The position numbers and the translations under genes were made by a program. This document shows positions 43,790 through 54,829 of a DNA stretch of 64,000 nt, piece by piece. This DNA is from Didymella arachidicola (taxonomy: Eukaryota > Ascomycota > Dothideomycetes > Pleosporales > Didymellaceae): contig CM049990.2 of NCBI GenBank assembly GCA_016630955.3, positions 1,984,001-2,048,000 of the forward strand, written 5' to 3'. The notes under the pieces are model-generated. The model ran no database searches and had not been told where the DNA came from. It saw nothing but the letters and a program-made list of their open reading frames with translations. Position 1 is the stretch's first letter. Every line of letters begins with the position of its first letter.

Positions 43790-46700
43790 CCGTCGTAGAT
43801 GCTATTTAGAAGTACCATGACATCTCGAAACCACAGAGCGAGCTACCGAAGCTTGAAGAACCTGTTAAACCACTGCCCAGCGATGTTAGAGCTGGAGCGA
43901 CAGCGATTGCCCAGCTGGACGCAGGCCAGCAGGCAGTGTACAGTGATCTCCTCCACGACTAGAGATATGAAAGAGCAGAGTACGCGAAGAAAAAGCAGAA
44001 GGAAGGCGAACTTCTTTGAGATATCAGCTGTACAATTGCTGCTCGTCACCTTTACCTCATTAACGGAAAAGATGAGGTGTACGATCGACTGATCGCTCTC
44101 AAGAAGCAGTTCGCGCCGACAAATGCTACACGAACCAGAGAGCTAACCGTCAAGTATCGATCTCTGCAGGAAGGCCCTTAGAGTCGCGATCTCGAGCAGT
44201 GGCTCAACAACTAGATTCACATTACGAATTAGTGCAGGGAAGCAGACCTCCCTAAAACAACGGGCTATTAAGCTTAGGAGGGTTTCCTGTTAGCTATTAG
44301 GACGATCGCGCTAGAATAGGCAGGATTATTACATTATAATTTAATTATAAAAGAGACAGCAGGCAAGACAGATAAGGTTTAACTAGTAGTAGACTACATT
44401 ACTTAGTTTAGAATCTACTACTAAAGAATTAGACCTACTATAGTATTACCTAGTACGTTTGCATTATTAGGTATATTAGCTAAGTTAGAATAACATTAGA
44501 AAGAGTAGAGATTATTAAGATTAGCTCTATATAAGCTAGAATATATCTATAGAAGCAAGTACTAGTATAAAGAGTACTAGTACCTGTTTCCAGATTATCT
44601 GAAGAGACCCAAGGACTTTCAACCGGCTAAAGCTGTGCAAGACCGAGTAGCAGCAGCCTTGAAGGATCTAGAGCAAGTTAAGAGAATTAATAAGCTCCTA
44701 GCTCGGCACGGCAAGAGAGTAAAAGGCACAGATGAGACGCTCACACCTGATGGTGGGAAGAGCAGCGCAAGCTTTGTTACCTACAACTGCTTCTCTGTCG
44801 CACAGGTACAGCAGAAGGCTTTGCCAGCGATACGTAATTAATAGATACTCGACCCAGGCTCGAATATTCACGTATGCAACTCGACAAGATTCGGCTGGCA
44901 AGAGACACGGAAGGCAAGACCTTATGAGATGGTCTTAGCAGGAGACTCAACCTTGGCGACACAGGCCTAGGGAGAGGTAACGTTCAGCGTCAACCGGCTG
45001 AACGGTATAGGCAAGATTTAATTGTCTAACGTTGCACTTATAGAAGTCTTCCTTACAAACGTTGTAAGCCTCTCACGATGCCGAGAGATAGACGTGCAGT
45101 TCAACTCAGGGAGAGATACAATGTATCAGAAGCATCCATCAAACGTCATCTGTTCGCTTAAATACGCAAATGGGCATTGGATTGTCGACGCTGAAGAAAA
45201 TGATCGCCCAGCTCTGAGCAGCTTCGCGGCGACAGTACGGCGAGCGTACAAGCCATCGCGAGAAGATCGACGTCCAATTCACACATCCCATGTCGAAGCT
45301 CATGAGATGTTTGCACACGCTGGCAAGGACGTGATTAACCATCTAAGTGGGAATGTACAGGGTATAACTCTTGACAAAGACGCCAGAGCTCTAAGGATGC
45401 ACAAGTGTGAGACCTGTATACAATCAAAATCGGCAGCTTAGGTCAGCAGGCGCGCGTCGGATGATCATGCGACAAGGCCTTTCTATTGAATAGTTGTTAA
45501 TCTTGTACAGCTTACACCGACTAGAGAAACATGCTACAATAGAGATCGCTACCTGCTGCATGCAGTATGCGAGTACTTAAAGTGGCACGAAGCAGTGACT
45601 CTTGCGAACAAGTCACTACCAGTAGTGAGATAGCAGCTCTCAAGGCGCTGCTACACAAGATTGAGCGACAATACGGGTACACAGTCATTGTGCTCAAAGT
45701 CGATGGGGATCGTGGCTATGGCCTCGAACTCTACAGAATCGCGAGGCAAGCAGGCCTCAAGATTGAGCTGCGTGCTCCTTACACGCCTGAGCAGCTTAGA
45801 GCTGCAGAACAAGCCAGAAACATTATCATTACAAAAGCAAGATCGCTCTGCATTAAGGCAGGTCTACTAAAGTCTCTATCAAATGAGCTAGCAATTACGG
45901 CAACAAAGATCACGAATGTAACGCCTACGAGATCTATTAATTAGAAGACGCCGTACGAACTCGTTCACGGTAAGCAGCCTTCAGTCGCGCACTTCTCCCA
46001 GATTGGGTGCAAAGCGTACACGCTTAACAAAAAGCTGAAGAAGGCAGATAAGCTAGAGTCTCGTACATTCGTTGGATACCTTGTAGGGTATAACTCATTA
46101 AACATCTATCGCATCTAGCTGCCGAAAAAGAACCAGGTAATACGTGTGAGAGATGTGATATTCTAGAGAAGCAGCCTCTACAACGACTATAAGAAGGCTG
46201 AGAAAGAAGATATTATGCAAGAAGAGATTAAGATCCTTAATATACTGCATACAGCGAAGGCAGAGGCAGGTTAGGAAGTAGTGACTGAGCTACAACAACG
46301 TCAGCAGCTTTCTAAGGATTAGAGCTTTTTGCCTACACTAGAACCGTTAGATCGCGGTACTGTGCCACCTCAGGAGTAGACAGGCGATGACAGAGATCTA
46401 GACTAAGCTTCCGAGCCGGCAGAACAGATTAGTGTGGAAGATTAGCAAGGCGCTGAAGATCAAGACACTGGGGAACAGATTCAAGATCAACTGCTTGATG
46501 AGCCGCAGACGTATCACGAAGATGATAGATCTACAGCCAAAAGCAGCGGAGACAGACCACTACGGCCAGCTGTGACGAGCAAGCGAGACCGTCCACGAAA
46601 GTAGCCATTAACATGGGCAAAAGGATGGAGCAATACCGACGACTACGTACCAGATCGTTGACAGAACAACGCTCCAAAGATGGCAGGCCTACCCATTGGG

Positions 46701-48420
46701 AGCAGCAACATTATTACGGGTAAAAGAACTAGGAAGCCCCCAGATTATGCTCTAGCTACGTACTATAGAGCATTTGCAGTAGCAATGAACCCGACAGCCC
46801 CATTAAAGCTCACAGGAGAAATGCCAAAGCTACGATTACATCGCGACCAATTGCCGGATCCACCAAAGCGATGGAAGGATCTGAACAATTATCCATTTGG
46901 CGCTGAGTTTGCACAGGTAGCACGAGCTAAGCTTGATAGCTGCTGGGCAAAAGACTGCTTCAATCAGACAGAGGCAACTGCAGCGACAGCAGATGCTGAG
47001 GTTCTACCCTTGATGTGGGTATTCACGTACAAATTTGACGAAGATGGATACCTATACAAGTTCAAAGCGCGTATATGCGTACGAGGAGACATGCAAGAGG
47101 CTTGGGGAGACACCTACGCGGCAACGCTAGCAATTAAAGTCTTTCGAGCCCTCATCGCGTTAGCAGCAGCATTCGACCTACAGATGTTTCAGTTTGACGC
47201 CATGAATGCTTTTCTCAACGCGAGATTGCCACGCAAAATGTACTGCCGTACGCCAGAAGGATTTACAGACGAGCTTGGAGAGCTACTTGAACTACAGCGC
47301 GCTCTCTATGGCCTCAAAGAAGCTCCATTGCTCTGGTACCAGGAGCTATCATCGACCTTGAAGAAGCTTAGCCTAGAGCCAGTGCCAGGAGTGCCATGCT
47401 TATACACGAATGATCACTTGATCGTATTTTTCTACGTGGACGATATTGTCGTTCTTGTTCACCCGCTCAACAGGGGCTATTACCAGACGTTCAAGCAGCA
47501 GCTGCTTACAACGTACGAGATCCGTGAATTAGGCGAGCTGAAGTGGTTCCTTGGTATCCGCGTAATCCGCGAGGAGCTCAGTCGCTCTATCTACCTGACT
47601 CAAGACTCATTCATCAATAAGATTGCAGCAAAGTTTGACCTGAAGTCAAGCGTAAGATGTCCAGATGTTCCCCTAAGGGACAATGCCCTTTTGCCATCAA
47701 CAGAGGAACCAAGTGCTGCGCGAACTCAAAGGTACCAGCGGCTAGTCGGCTCACTGGCTTACATTTCGACTTCAACACGACCAGACGTCGCGAGAGCACA
47801 CTCAGTACTTGCACGTCATCTGCATAATCCCGGGCAGAAGCATATGTACGCAGCTTGCCATGTATGCAGGTACCTGATAGGCACGAAACACTTGGCTATT
47901 CGAGCGTCCGCAGATAAGCAGCAAGGCATAACGAGCATCACAATGCTATCCCAGCAAGAGCACGAGCATGAGCCTCTCTTCTATGGTGCATCAGATGCTG
48001 CTTTTGCCGACGAGCCAGAGACGCGACGCAGCTCTTAAGGCTATATCTTTAAGCAGTATGGACTGCCTGTTGATTGGAAGGTGACGGTCCAACGATCAGT
48101 CACGAAATCGACTACAGAGGCCGAGTTACTCTCTCTATCAAGAGCCGGATTAGAGATGGAGTGGTGGCAGCGCTTCTTTAAAGCGATCCAGTTTGACCTA
48201 GAGTTTACACCAGGACTGTGGTGCGATAACCAGCAAACTGTCTTAATCGCAACAAAGACAGCTGACAAGTTTCAGACGAAGCTGAAGCATGTAGACGTAC
48301 ACCACCAATAGGTACGCTAGGAGGTAGCAGAGGGCAGACTGCAGGTATATTGGAAGGCTACTGCAGAGATGCTAGCTGATGGCCTTACGAAGATCCTTAG
48401 TTGTTAGAGACACGCCAACT
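43790..48420 (+). pseudogene. Copia gag-pol remnant with many in-frame stops
   Basis: Pieces in order: a gag-like region (43,799-44,640); a GAG-pre-integrase segment (45,022-45,441, with EAHEMFAHAGKDVINHLSG and a C-x2-C motif CETC); an integrase core fragment (45,567-45,944, with a conserved Asp in LKVDGDRGYG); the reverse transcriptase (46,680-48,038, with LMWVFTYKFDEDGYL, FQFDAMNAFLNA, ALYGLKEAPLLWYQ and the catalytic FFYVDDIVVL); and copia RNase H (48,081-48,410, with KSTTEAELLSLS, LWCDNQQTV and LADGLTK). Interrupting codons are mostly TAG, as expected when CAG or TGG is mutated by RIP. No functional polyprotein can be made. Confidence 0.88.
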
Positions 48421-48575
48421 TTGTACGCCAGCTAGGACTAAGCGATCTATTATCTAAACTGCGAGACAGATCAGATTCAGGTCTGTAAACAGAGGGTCCT
48501 ACAGAGTAAGACGTCTAGCTTTAGAGACGCAAGACGCTCATTTACAGCTTTCGTTTCTTGCTATTCACTTAAGCT

Positions 48576-48592
48576 GGGGGGGGGGGGGGGGG
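48576..48592 (+). repeat. Poly-G polypurine tract (17 G)
   Basis: Uninterrupted run of 17 G directly before the 3' LTR, at the place where the polypurine tract primes plus-strand synthesis. The exact length may be a sequencing estimate. Confidence 0.8.
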
Positions 48593-48713
48593 TGTCAGCC
48601 AGCATCACGTGCTCTGTTACATAATCATCTGTAGGGTGTATATTCCCTCTTCCCCTCATTAGATAGGGAAAACGTAGTCCCTCTTTTCTACGCCTTGCCT
48701 CTGCCCGCACACA
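48593..48713 (+). repeat. 3' LTR of the copia element (121 bp)
   Basis: Begins TGTCAGCCAGCATCACG and ends GCCCGCACACA, followed by the target copy GAATT. Confidence 0.93.
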
Positions 48714-48718
48714 GAATT

Positions 48719-49314
48719 CTTCCGCTTGCTGCCACGCGCGCCCGAGAGCAGGAGGTCGACATGGGTCACACACTATCACGGAAACTTCTTGGGTCACAAT
48801 TGATAGTTTCCATGTTGACCAAACATGTACCTGAGTCTTTGAGTGCCATGGAGCGTTGTGGCAGTGACCGATACCCGTGATCTTGGCACGATTGCTGCCC
48901 TTTCGCTTCACTGACATAAATAATCAACGCGCCAAGCTCAAATCAAAATACGTCAAACCAACAACACATATTCTGAGAATGGAAGAAGCGCAAAAAGGCA
49001 TATTTGTCACGAGCTGAGTCATTGTCAATCACAATAGTCAGGGGTACAGGCACGAATATGGGTTGTAGAAGATATAGCGCAACACTTCCATTCAAATCTT
49101 CACAAAATCATGAAATCATGACTAACGTGGTAAACGAGTGCAAGACGGAGTGTCCATCGATACGAAAGCAGCTTGTAGCCCCGAAATCCCCACGCATACC
49201 TGCCCAACTTGCTGCATCTGGCAATCACCCTTGTGGCACTGCCTCCACAGTCAAGTACAGCGACCCTCTTGGAGTAGTATCGAATCGGTGCTTCGACTGG
49301 CTCTGCTTCTGGGT
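48719..49314. other. Intergenic between the copia element and the RiPP precursor
   Basis: No gene seen. It should include the 3' untranslated region of the minus-strand precursor gene. Confidence 0.4.
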
Positions 49315-49980
49315 CTAACCCAGAACATCAGCGGGGTTGGCAGCATCGACCTCATCCTGGTACGCATCAGGAGTCTCACTGGACTCCTTCTGGAGGACAA
49401 GGATGTAGTTGACACTATCGGAAATCGGGTCGGCGCGCTTGCCAAGAATCTCCGCGGGATCAGCTGCGTCGACTTCGTCCTGGTACGCATCAGGTGTTTC
49501 GGCCGTGTCCTTTTGCAGCACGAGGATATAGTTGACGCTGTCCGAGATGGGGTCCGCACGCTTGCCCAGCACAGCTGCAGGGTCAGCGGCATCGACCTCA
49601 TCTTGGTAGGCGTCGGGGTTGACGCTAGAGTCCTTCTGGAGAACGAGGATGTAGTTGACGCTGTCCGAGATGGGGTCCGCGCGCTTGCCTAGGATGTCGG
49701 CGGGGTTCGCGGCATCAACTTCATCTTGGTAGGCGTCGGGGTTGACGCTAGAGTCCTTCTGGAGAACGAGGATGTAGTTGACGCTGTCGGAAATGGGGTC
49801 GCTGCGCTTGGCCTGCACTGCTCGAACGATGCGGTCGTACTTTGCGTAGCCAGAGCGCTCGTACTCGGAGCGGGCCATCTTGATGACCTTTGCAGAAGCA
49901 TTGCTCTCAGGGGAGGGAATCGGGCTGGCGATGGCGCTCGCAGCGAGTGCGGTGATGAGAGTGAAAATTGATGCCTTCAT
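49315..49980 (-). CDS. Candidate RiPP (dikaritin-type) precursor peptide with four Kex2-flanked repeats
   Basis: 221-aa intronless gene, ATG at 49,980. Residues 1-19 are a clear signal peptide (hydrophobic core FTLITALAASAIAS), followed by a short pro-region to residue 57. From K58 there are four 41-residue units, each beginning Lys-Arg, the kexin cleavage signal. Every unit contains the invariant DPISDSVNYILVLQK and PDAYQDEVDAA; only the linker between them and the end of the unit vary. The last unit ends at the stop without a closing KR. This architecture plus two adjacent UstYa-type genes matches fungal dikaritin precursors (ustiloxin/phomopsin class), where a Tyr-containing core is excised and cyclised. 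NYILVLQ is the most likely core; this is inference. A secreted repeat protein processed by Kex2 without cyclisation is the alternative. Confidence 0.78.
   Translation of the reverse strand: MKASIFTLITALAASAIASPIPSPESNASAKVIKMARSEYERSGYAKYDRIVRAVQAKRSDPISDSVNYILVLQKDSSVNPDAYQDEVDAANPADILGKRADPISDSVNYILVLQKDSSVNPDAYQDEVDAADPAAVLGKRADPISDSVNYILVLQKDTAETPDAYQDEVDAADPAEILGKRADPISDSVNYILVLQKESSETPDAYQDEVDAANPADVLG
49318..49809 (-). repeat. Four 123-bp tandem coding repeats of the precursor
   Basis: 492 bases, exactly four units of 41 codons. Variable codons are few: the residue after KR (S/A), the five after LQK (DSSVN, DSSVN, DTAET, ESSET), N/D in DAA[N/D]PA, and the two before LG. The near-uniformity suggests recent amplification or gene conversion. 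It creates spurious open frames on the other strand. Confidence 0.92.
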
Positions 49981-50906
49981 CTTGACTGAAGTAGGTCCGA
50001 GGTAGATTTCGGGAATAGAGCGAGGAGTTCTTGTGATGGTTGAGCTATGGTGGCTTGGTGTTTGACTTCAGTCTGGGATATGCTTCCTCTTATACAGTCT
50101 GGTGTGGATCCAGTCTGAAAGCGAAGGAGTATCTTCGCAACTTCTCACGATCGACTTCGGCGTGTGACTCGGCTCAGTGGTCACCTTCCTACAACGGCTT
50201 ATCAGTCATCGTTACACATATATTATAGCATGCATGGTGTTCATGTAGTTTTCGGTGCGTATGCAATATGATGACTTGGTTCTACCATAGTAGCAAGCAT
50301 AGATTTACAGGTGTTTAACCGCGGACCGAAAACACAAAGCCTATTGCCCATGTCGGTATTCGGTAAGAGCAACTTTAGCGGCTGTCTACCAAGCAGTCTG
50401 TTACACTGCAAGACGTAGAAATTCTAATACATTGGCTTTGCTTATCGGTCCCCTCCGAGCTTGACTACCAAGCCTTGGGCCTGCGACTATGGTACATGCT
50501 GACGGCCTTGCGCCACTCCGAAAGATGGTGCAACCCGAAAATCTTTGCCGACTATGTATGTGATGAACATCACACTCACATGCACAAACTATTGAATCCA
50601 TACACCTGGAACCGTGTAACTCTTTGATCCATACTGTGGAGAACTTCCTCATGCTGATGCTCCCCCGCGCATGATCACGTCCCCAAGGCAGGAATGGCGT
50701 GCTTCACCTGGGCAATGGTTGCCAACACATTCCAAGGTCTTGGAAATCTGAAGATACGAGCAAGCGACTCAGGTATGTAGCAGTGATGATGAGGGCAAAA
50801 GCCGTAGACGGATCATATCCCTCAGAAATCGTGAAATTGTAATGTGGCATGTGAACATCCGCCTGCATCTGTCTACTATCGCTGCTACTATGAATTGTTC
50901 AATCTC
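49981..50906. other. Upstream region of the precursor gene and 3' side of UstYa gene 1
   Basis: No supported gene. A TATA-like stretch read on the minus strand (TGTATAAGAGG at about 50,085-50,097) lies roughly 105-115 bases upstream of the precursor ATG and is a plausible core promoter. Confidence 0.4.
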
Positions 50907-51858
50907 TCAGTTGACGCTCCAGTTCTCATCGATCCATCCCTCAAGTCTGTCGAAGTTCCTGCATTTGTGGTGACTGTTGAAATCCGCTTTTGCTCCAGCA
51001 TGTCCGCCTAAACGAACAAAAACCGGTGTAACATCTCCAAAACATTGAATCGCTATCCTAAGCGCATCAATGCAATGATCTACGTGCATGCGGTTTTTAA
51101 GTGCATTGTCTGTAAGCCCGTCAGGTATACCAGGATACTTTCCTGCCTGGTACCAAGTAAACATTCGTATCATGTTCTGGTGCAGATATGTCAATAATCC
51201 TGTAATGCAGATGGAACTGAAGTTTGGGAACGTACGAGACAGTGAAGTTGGTGGAAAACCTCGAGGATGGCTACATAGCCTGTTCCCACATCTTCAGGAA
51301 CGTGTTTGAGATTGTCAGACTCGGAGCGGTTGAGACCAGCAATCTCACTGGCAGGAATCTCCACCGCGTGCTCTGGAAATACGTTTAATCTCACTTCGAA
51401 TGTATGAAAAACCCATTCCTGCACTTACTGTAGGTCAAATTGAACCAAGCGTCTTCTCGCTCAGGTGTTGGAAGGCCGCGGTACTTGTTGGTGGAGTTGA
51501 ACTCCGCTTCAAAGTCGTATTCAATATACTCGACTGCTTCCATTGCAGGTGCTACCTTTGGTCAGTCAAAGTCAAGAGTTGAGGGTGGAAGATACTCACA
51601 ATATACTGAAAGCTGCTTCGCGCATACCTGGTCTGTTGGCTTTTGCGTGAATTTGATGGAGATAAAGAATATAAAGACCAGGTTCAGGAGTACCGAAGTT
51701 AGCAGGAAAAGACCTAATAGCAATCGCGGCCGCTGCCAACGACTGAGAGGCTGCTCGTGGGCCTTTTCATTGTTCAAGTATCCATCTTCATGTGATGTCG
51801 AGCTCGATCCATCATCGAATGAGGAAACAGGGCGGTAAGAATGGGCTTTCGAGGCCAT
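50907..51858 (-). CDS. UstYa-family (DUF3328) oxidative cyclase-like protein 1 (262 aa)
   Basis: Four exons on the minus strand: 51,858-51,600; 51,551-51,429; 51,372-51,236; 51,176-50,907 (789 bases). Introns of 48, 56 and 59 bases were placed by splice consensus and frame. The N-terminus is cytosolic and Ser-rich, with one transmembrane segment at about residues 46-70 (LLLGLFLLTSVLLNLVFIF). The lumenal domain has YRGLPTPEREDAW and the two signature motifs HQLHC (about 168-172) and HVDHC (204-208). UstYa-type proteins cyclise ribosomal peptides in the secretory pathway; the paired HxxHC motifs are essential. It lies 926 bases from the repeat precursor on the same strand and diverges from a second UstYa gene. 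No defects seen. Confidence 0.9.
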
Positions 51859-52786
51859 GGTAGCTGCTGAACAGAATGACAAGTCTGAAACTGAGGCTCT
51901 CAGAGCAAATGCTAGAAGTTAGGAGGTAAGTTAAAGCGCAATGTTGGTGCAAGCACGCCGCCGATGCACCGGTCAGAGCACGGGGCTAGCGCCTTTGAAG
52001 TGTCGGTACTGTAGGCGTGGTGTAGTCGCATGCAAGCGCTGCTAGGTTTGGAAAGTGCGACATTGTTGACTCAAGTCCTCTGCGCAAGATGTCGAGTGTC
52101 GCCGAGCAATGCTTGACTATCATAAGCTGTCATTGTATTGCATAGACTAGGTCAGGTAACTGCCTAATCAGGTCAGTTTTGAGCTGCGGGTCCGGATGTG
52201 ATCCGTCAAACTCGTAAACTAAGCCGAATAAGGTCCGTGATAGTTGGAGGGGTTCCGCACATCTAATCGTAGCCTAGTGCAGCGCACGTCGTGTGCAACG
52301 CCATCAGCACCACTCGAATCCATCTCACCGATTTAATTACCCTTACGACCTGATCTACACTCTGAGAAAGCTTCTTGTGTTACGAATGTTCAGTCATCAA
52401 GGAGCTTTCGCCCGAAGAATCTTGGTGATCACTGATCAGCTTGATAGTTCTGAACACCTTCTGAAACTGGTGCACACCATGCATGCCTCCGACCGATACT
52501 ACAGATTACACCTGCAGCGTGGCATCAAAGTACGACCGACAGAACCCTGAATTGATCACGCGTTCAATGTCGATGCATGTTTCGGCGATCTGGTCATGTA
52601 TGTCGACTCTAAGAGCGTGATAAGCATAGTGATCAAACAAACTAGCGTAAGGTGGCTGGAGGACGTGTAACTTGCACCAAAGTAGATCCGGATGATGAGA
52701 TCCCCCTCTCCATACCCAGCGTAGACCTCAGAAATTCTCTTCGACTCATTTCACTCAGACCAAGTGCATCACAAGTACCATTAAAA
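51859..52786. promoter_or_regulatory. Divergent intergenic region between the two UstYa genes
   Basis: 928 bases between opposite start codons, with no supported gene inside. Short frames at 52,293-52,550 have no motif. Shared regulation of the two cyclase genes would be encoded here. I cannot name a binding site. Confidence 0.5.
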
Positions 52787-53791
52787 ATGCTTGAACATCA
52801 GAAAGAAAAGCTTCGTGAATTTTTCAAAACCACTGAATCCTCTACAGAGGCGGAAGAGGCAAAGCTGATGAGTGAAGATGACCATGCTACGCGAGTCACA
52901 GAGTCGAAGATGGGTCCCGCACGAATTCACTTGGCGGTTTTACTCATCTCCATGTTCATGTTCGTTTTAGGAACATTGATGGTCGTGAGCACCCTCAATT
53001 ATAAACAATCTGATCGATCCTGCGCGGCGCAGCTCAGTATCTGGTGTAAGTCGGCTTGATGAATCACACACGGATTTCTCTGACCAGCCACTCTCTCTAG
53101 CACCGCTGTTCCCAGTAGTCGAATACGAAGAACGTGATTGGGAAAGCATCTTCACAAAGAAGCACTCCGACTGGACTGGTGCGCCGACTATCGAGCTGGA
53201 GGACCGATGGAATCGGTTAGTGAATGGTACGTTATCTGTTGGTCACCTTTTCGTTCTTCATGCTAAATCAATCAGTCCCGATCGTCATCGTACCCGAGGA
53301 CCGCGTCCCAGCACTCAATCGCAGCATAGAGCAAGGCTTTGTAAAGGGTGGTCCACCTGGGCAAGAAGGATATATTGCTGGCATCGAGGGTAGGAACTCT
53401 CTTTATGGTAAAACAACACGTGCAACATCATCTGACACTTTCTCCAGTCTTCCACCATCTCCATTGTCTGAATGTACTTCGGCAGGCTCTCTGGGTCCAC
53501 GAATATCCCGAAGGGCTTGTTCCGAGTCTATTCAAATACAACTCTCCTGATGTGGCTCGAGAGCATGCTGACCACTGTATTTCCACCCTGCACCAAGCAC
53601 TGACGTGCAATGCAGACCTCACACCATATCTGCTGTATGACAGCACGGGTAAGGGAGCAGGTGTTGCGAGAGAGGACTTCCAGGCTACACACAAATGCAA
53701 GAAGTTCGAGCCAATCTTTGATTGGGTCCACAAGAATGGAGTGGTTGTATCGGGGGAGGATCTGAAGTCAGGCAAGAGCCACGGTGACTGA
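52787..53791 (+). CDS. UstYa-family (DUF3328) oxidative cyclase-like protein 2 (280 aa)
   Basis: Four exons: 52,787-53,045; 53,101-53,226; 53,276-53,389; 53,448-53,791 (843 bases), with 55-, 49- and 58-base introns that restore one frame. The start MLEHQKEKLREFF is the first ATG of the open frame. A transmembrane segment lies at about residues 47-69 (IHLAVLLISMFMFVLGTLMVV), then CAAQLSIWSP, PTIELEDRWNRL and the signatures HHLHC (169-173) and HADHC (206-210), ending with the family-typical THKCKKFEPIFDWV. It has the same fold, exon pattern and likely reaction as the neighbour but is well diverged, so it may act on a different step or form a pair, as UstYa and UstYb do. Confidence 0.9.
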
Positions 53792-54829
53792 ACGGTCTAT
53801 CGATATCTGTATGCAGCTTGAATACGCTGAGATAGAATATTTGTACTTCGTTCAGGGACGATAAAAAGCAGCGCTGCTCTGACTAGCAGAAGACTTGATG
53901 TCGATGGCGGGGACCCAATAGTGAACGGGACTCCCTTTTATTGCAAAGATGGTGGGACGAAACCTGGAACGTCCTAATTGACAGATTGATCCATACTGAA
54001 GAAGATGCGTGAAATAAGGCTGAGTTACTGTTGTCTGAGCGCTTTAAGCACTTCTTTACCACTAATTGATCTGTATCTCACACCGCATTTTCTTTCAGCG
54101 CAACACCTCGCGAGTCGCCTCGATTTCTAGGCCGACGATAAGAGTTGGGAGATCTGGAAAGTACTTGCAGCCCCCTTGATATGACAAAAAAGCGCCGACT
54201 TGCTATCTAGGATCTTCTCAACATGAGATGACACGCTCGAGACAGATGTCTCGTCTCTGGGAAGGGTTTCGTACCATACGCATATCATGGACAGTATTTA
54301 TGAAGATTCCTCGCAACCCGTACACAAGCAGTCACTCAATCGTAAGGGCTGCCTCTCTGTATGACCAAATTGCATATTCACGTGATACATCCCACAAGCG
54401 CGAGAAATCGCCGTCTCGGCTTAGCAAAACCTGGGAAAATCACACTCTGGCCCGTGGGTCCAAACACTCCAAGTCACTACATTGAAAGATATCAATGATC
54501 AAAGGAATCTTTGCTACGACTGGCTTCGAAATATTGTCCCACTGGCCTGGAACAGCTGTGTAGCTGTCGAGGGCAGTTGATCCTCGATTAGAAACAGGAA
54601 CATTTTGACTAATGGTCCTAAAGAGAGCCAGGTGGTATGGCAGAGTACGAATATGCATGGTCACGGAAAGATCTCAGCCTTCTGGAGTAGCAAATCCCTA
54701 ATATCCGGCAGCGGAAGCCACTTCTGCGCTGAGTTTTCAAGCCCTTGCACTCTTGAAGCGGCAACGCCATAGATTGTATTGTAGATGCCAAATGGATCAG
54801 ATTCTTCCGCTCATCCGTTACTGAGGGAT
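53792..54829. other. Intergenic, no gene recognised
   Basis: Short frames on both strands, none with a motif. It may include the lost 5' end of the dehydrogenase pseudogene. Confidence 0.4.

Larger units (their letters stand above)
43351..48713 (+). mobile_element. Full-length Ty1/copia LTR retrotransposon, coding-dead
   Basis: A 5,363-base element with 121-base LTRs (43,351-43,471 and 48,593-48,713) that differ at only about two transitions. It is flanked by the 5-base target duplication GAATT (43,346-43,350 and 48,714-48,718). The LTRs start TGT and end CACACA. Sequence after the 5' LTR (GTTATGAGCCCGG) is the likely primer-binding site; a run of 17 G precedes the 3' LTR. The interior order is gag, integrase, reverse transcriptase, RNase H, as in Pseudoviridae. 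Many TAG stops and an AT-rich patch at 44,320-44,600 show RIP-like damage. Confidence 0.93.

Noticed and set aside
49138..49692. Long open frames on the plus strand and in another minus frame across the precursor repeats
   Set aside because: They repeat with the same 123-base period, lack sensible starts and exist only because the repeat unit has few stops in any frame. The signal peptide and KR sites lie in the minus-strand 221-aa frame.
49318..49809. Regularly spaced repeats as a CRISPR-like array
   Set aside because: Units are contiguous, coding and in frame (123 bases here, 126 in the NLR), in a eukaryotic genome. There are no unique spacers.
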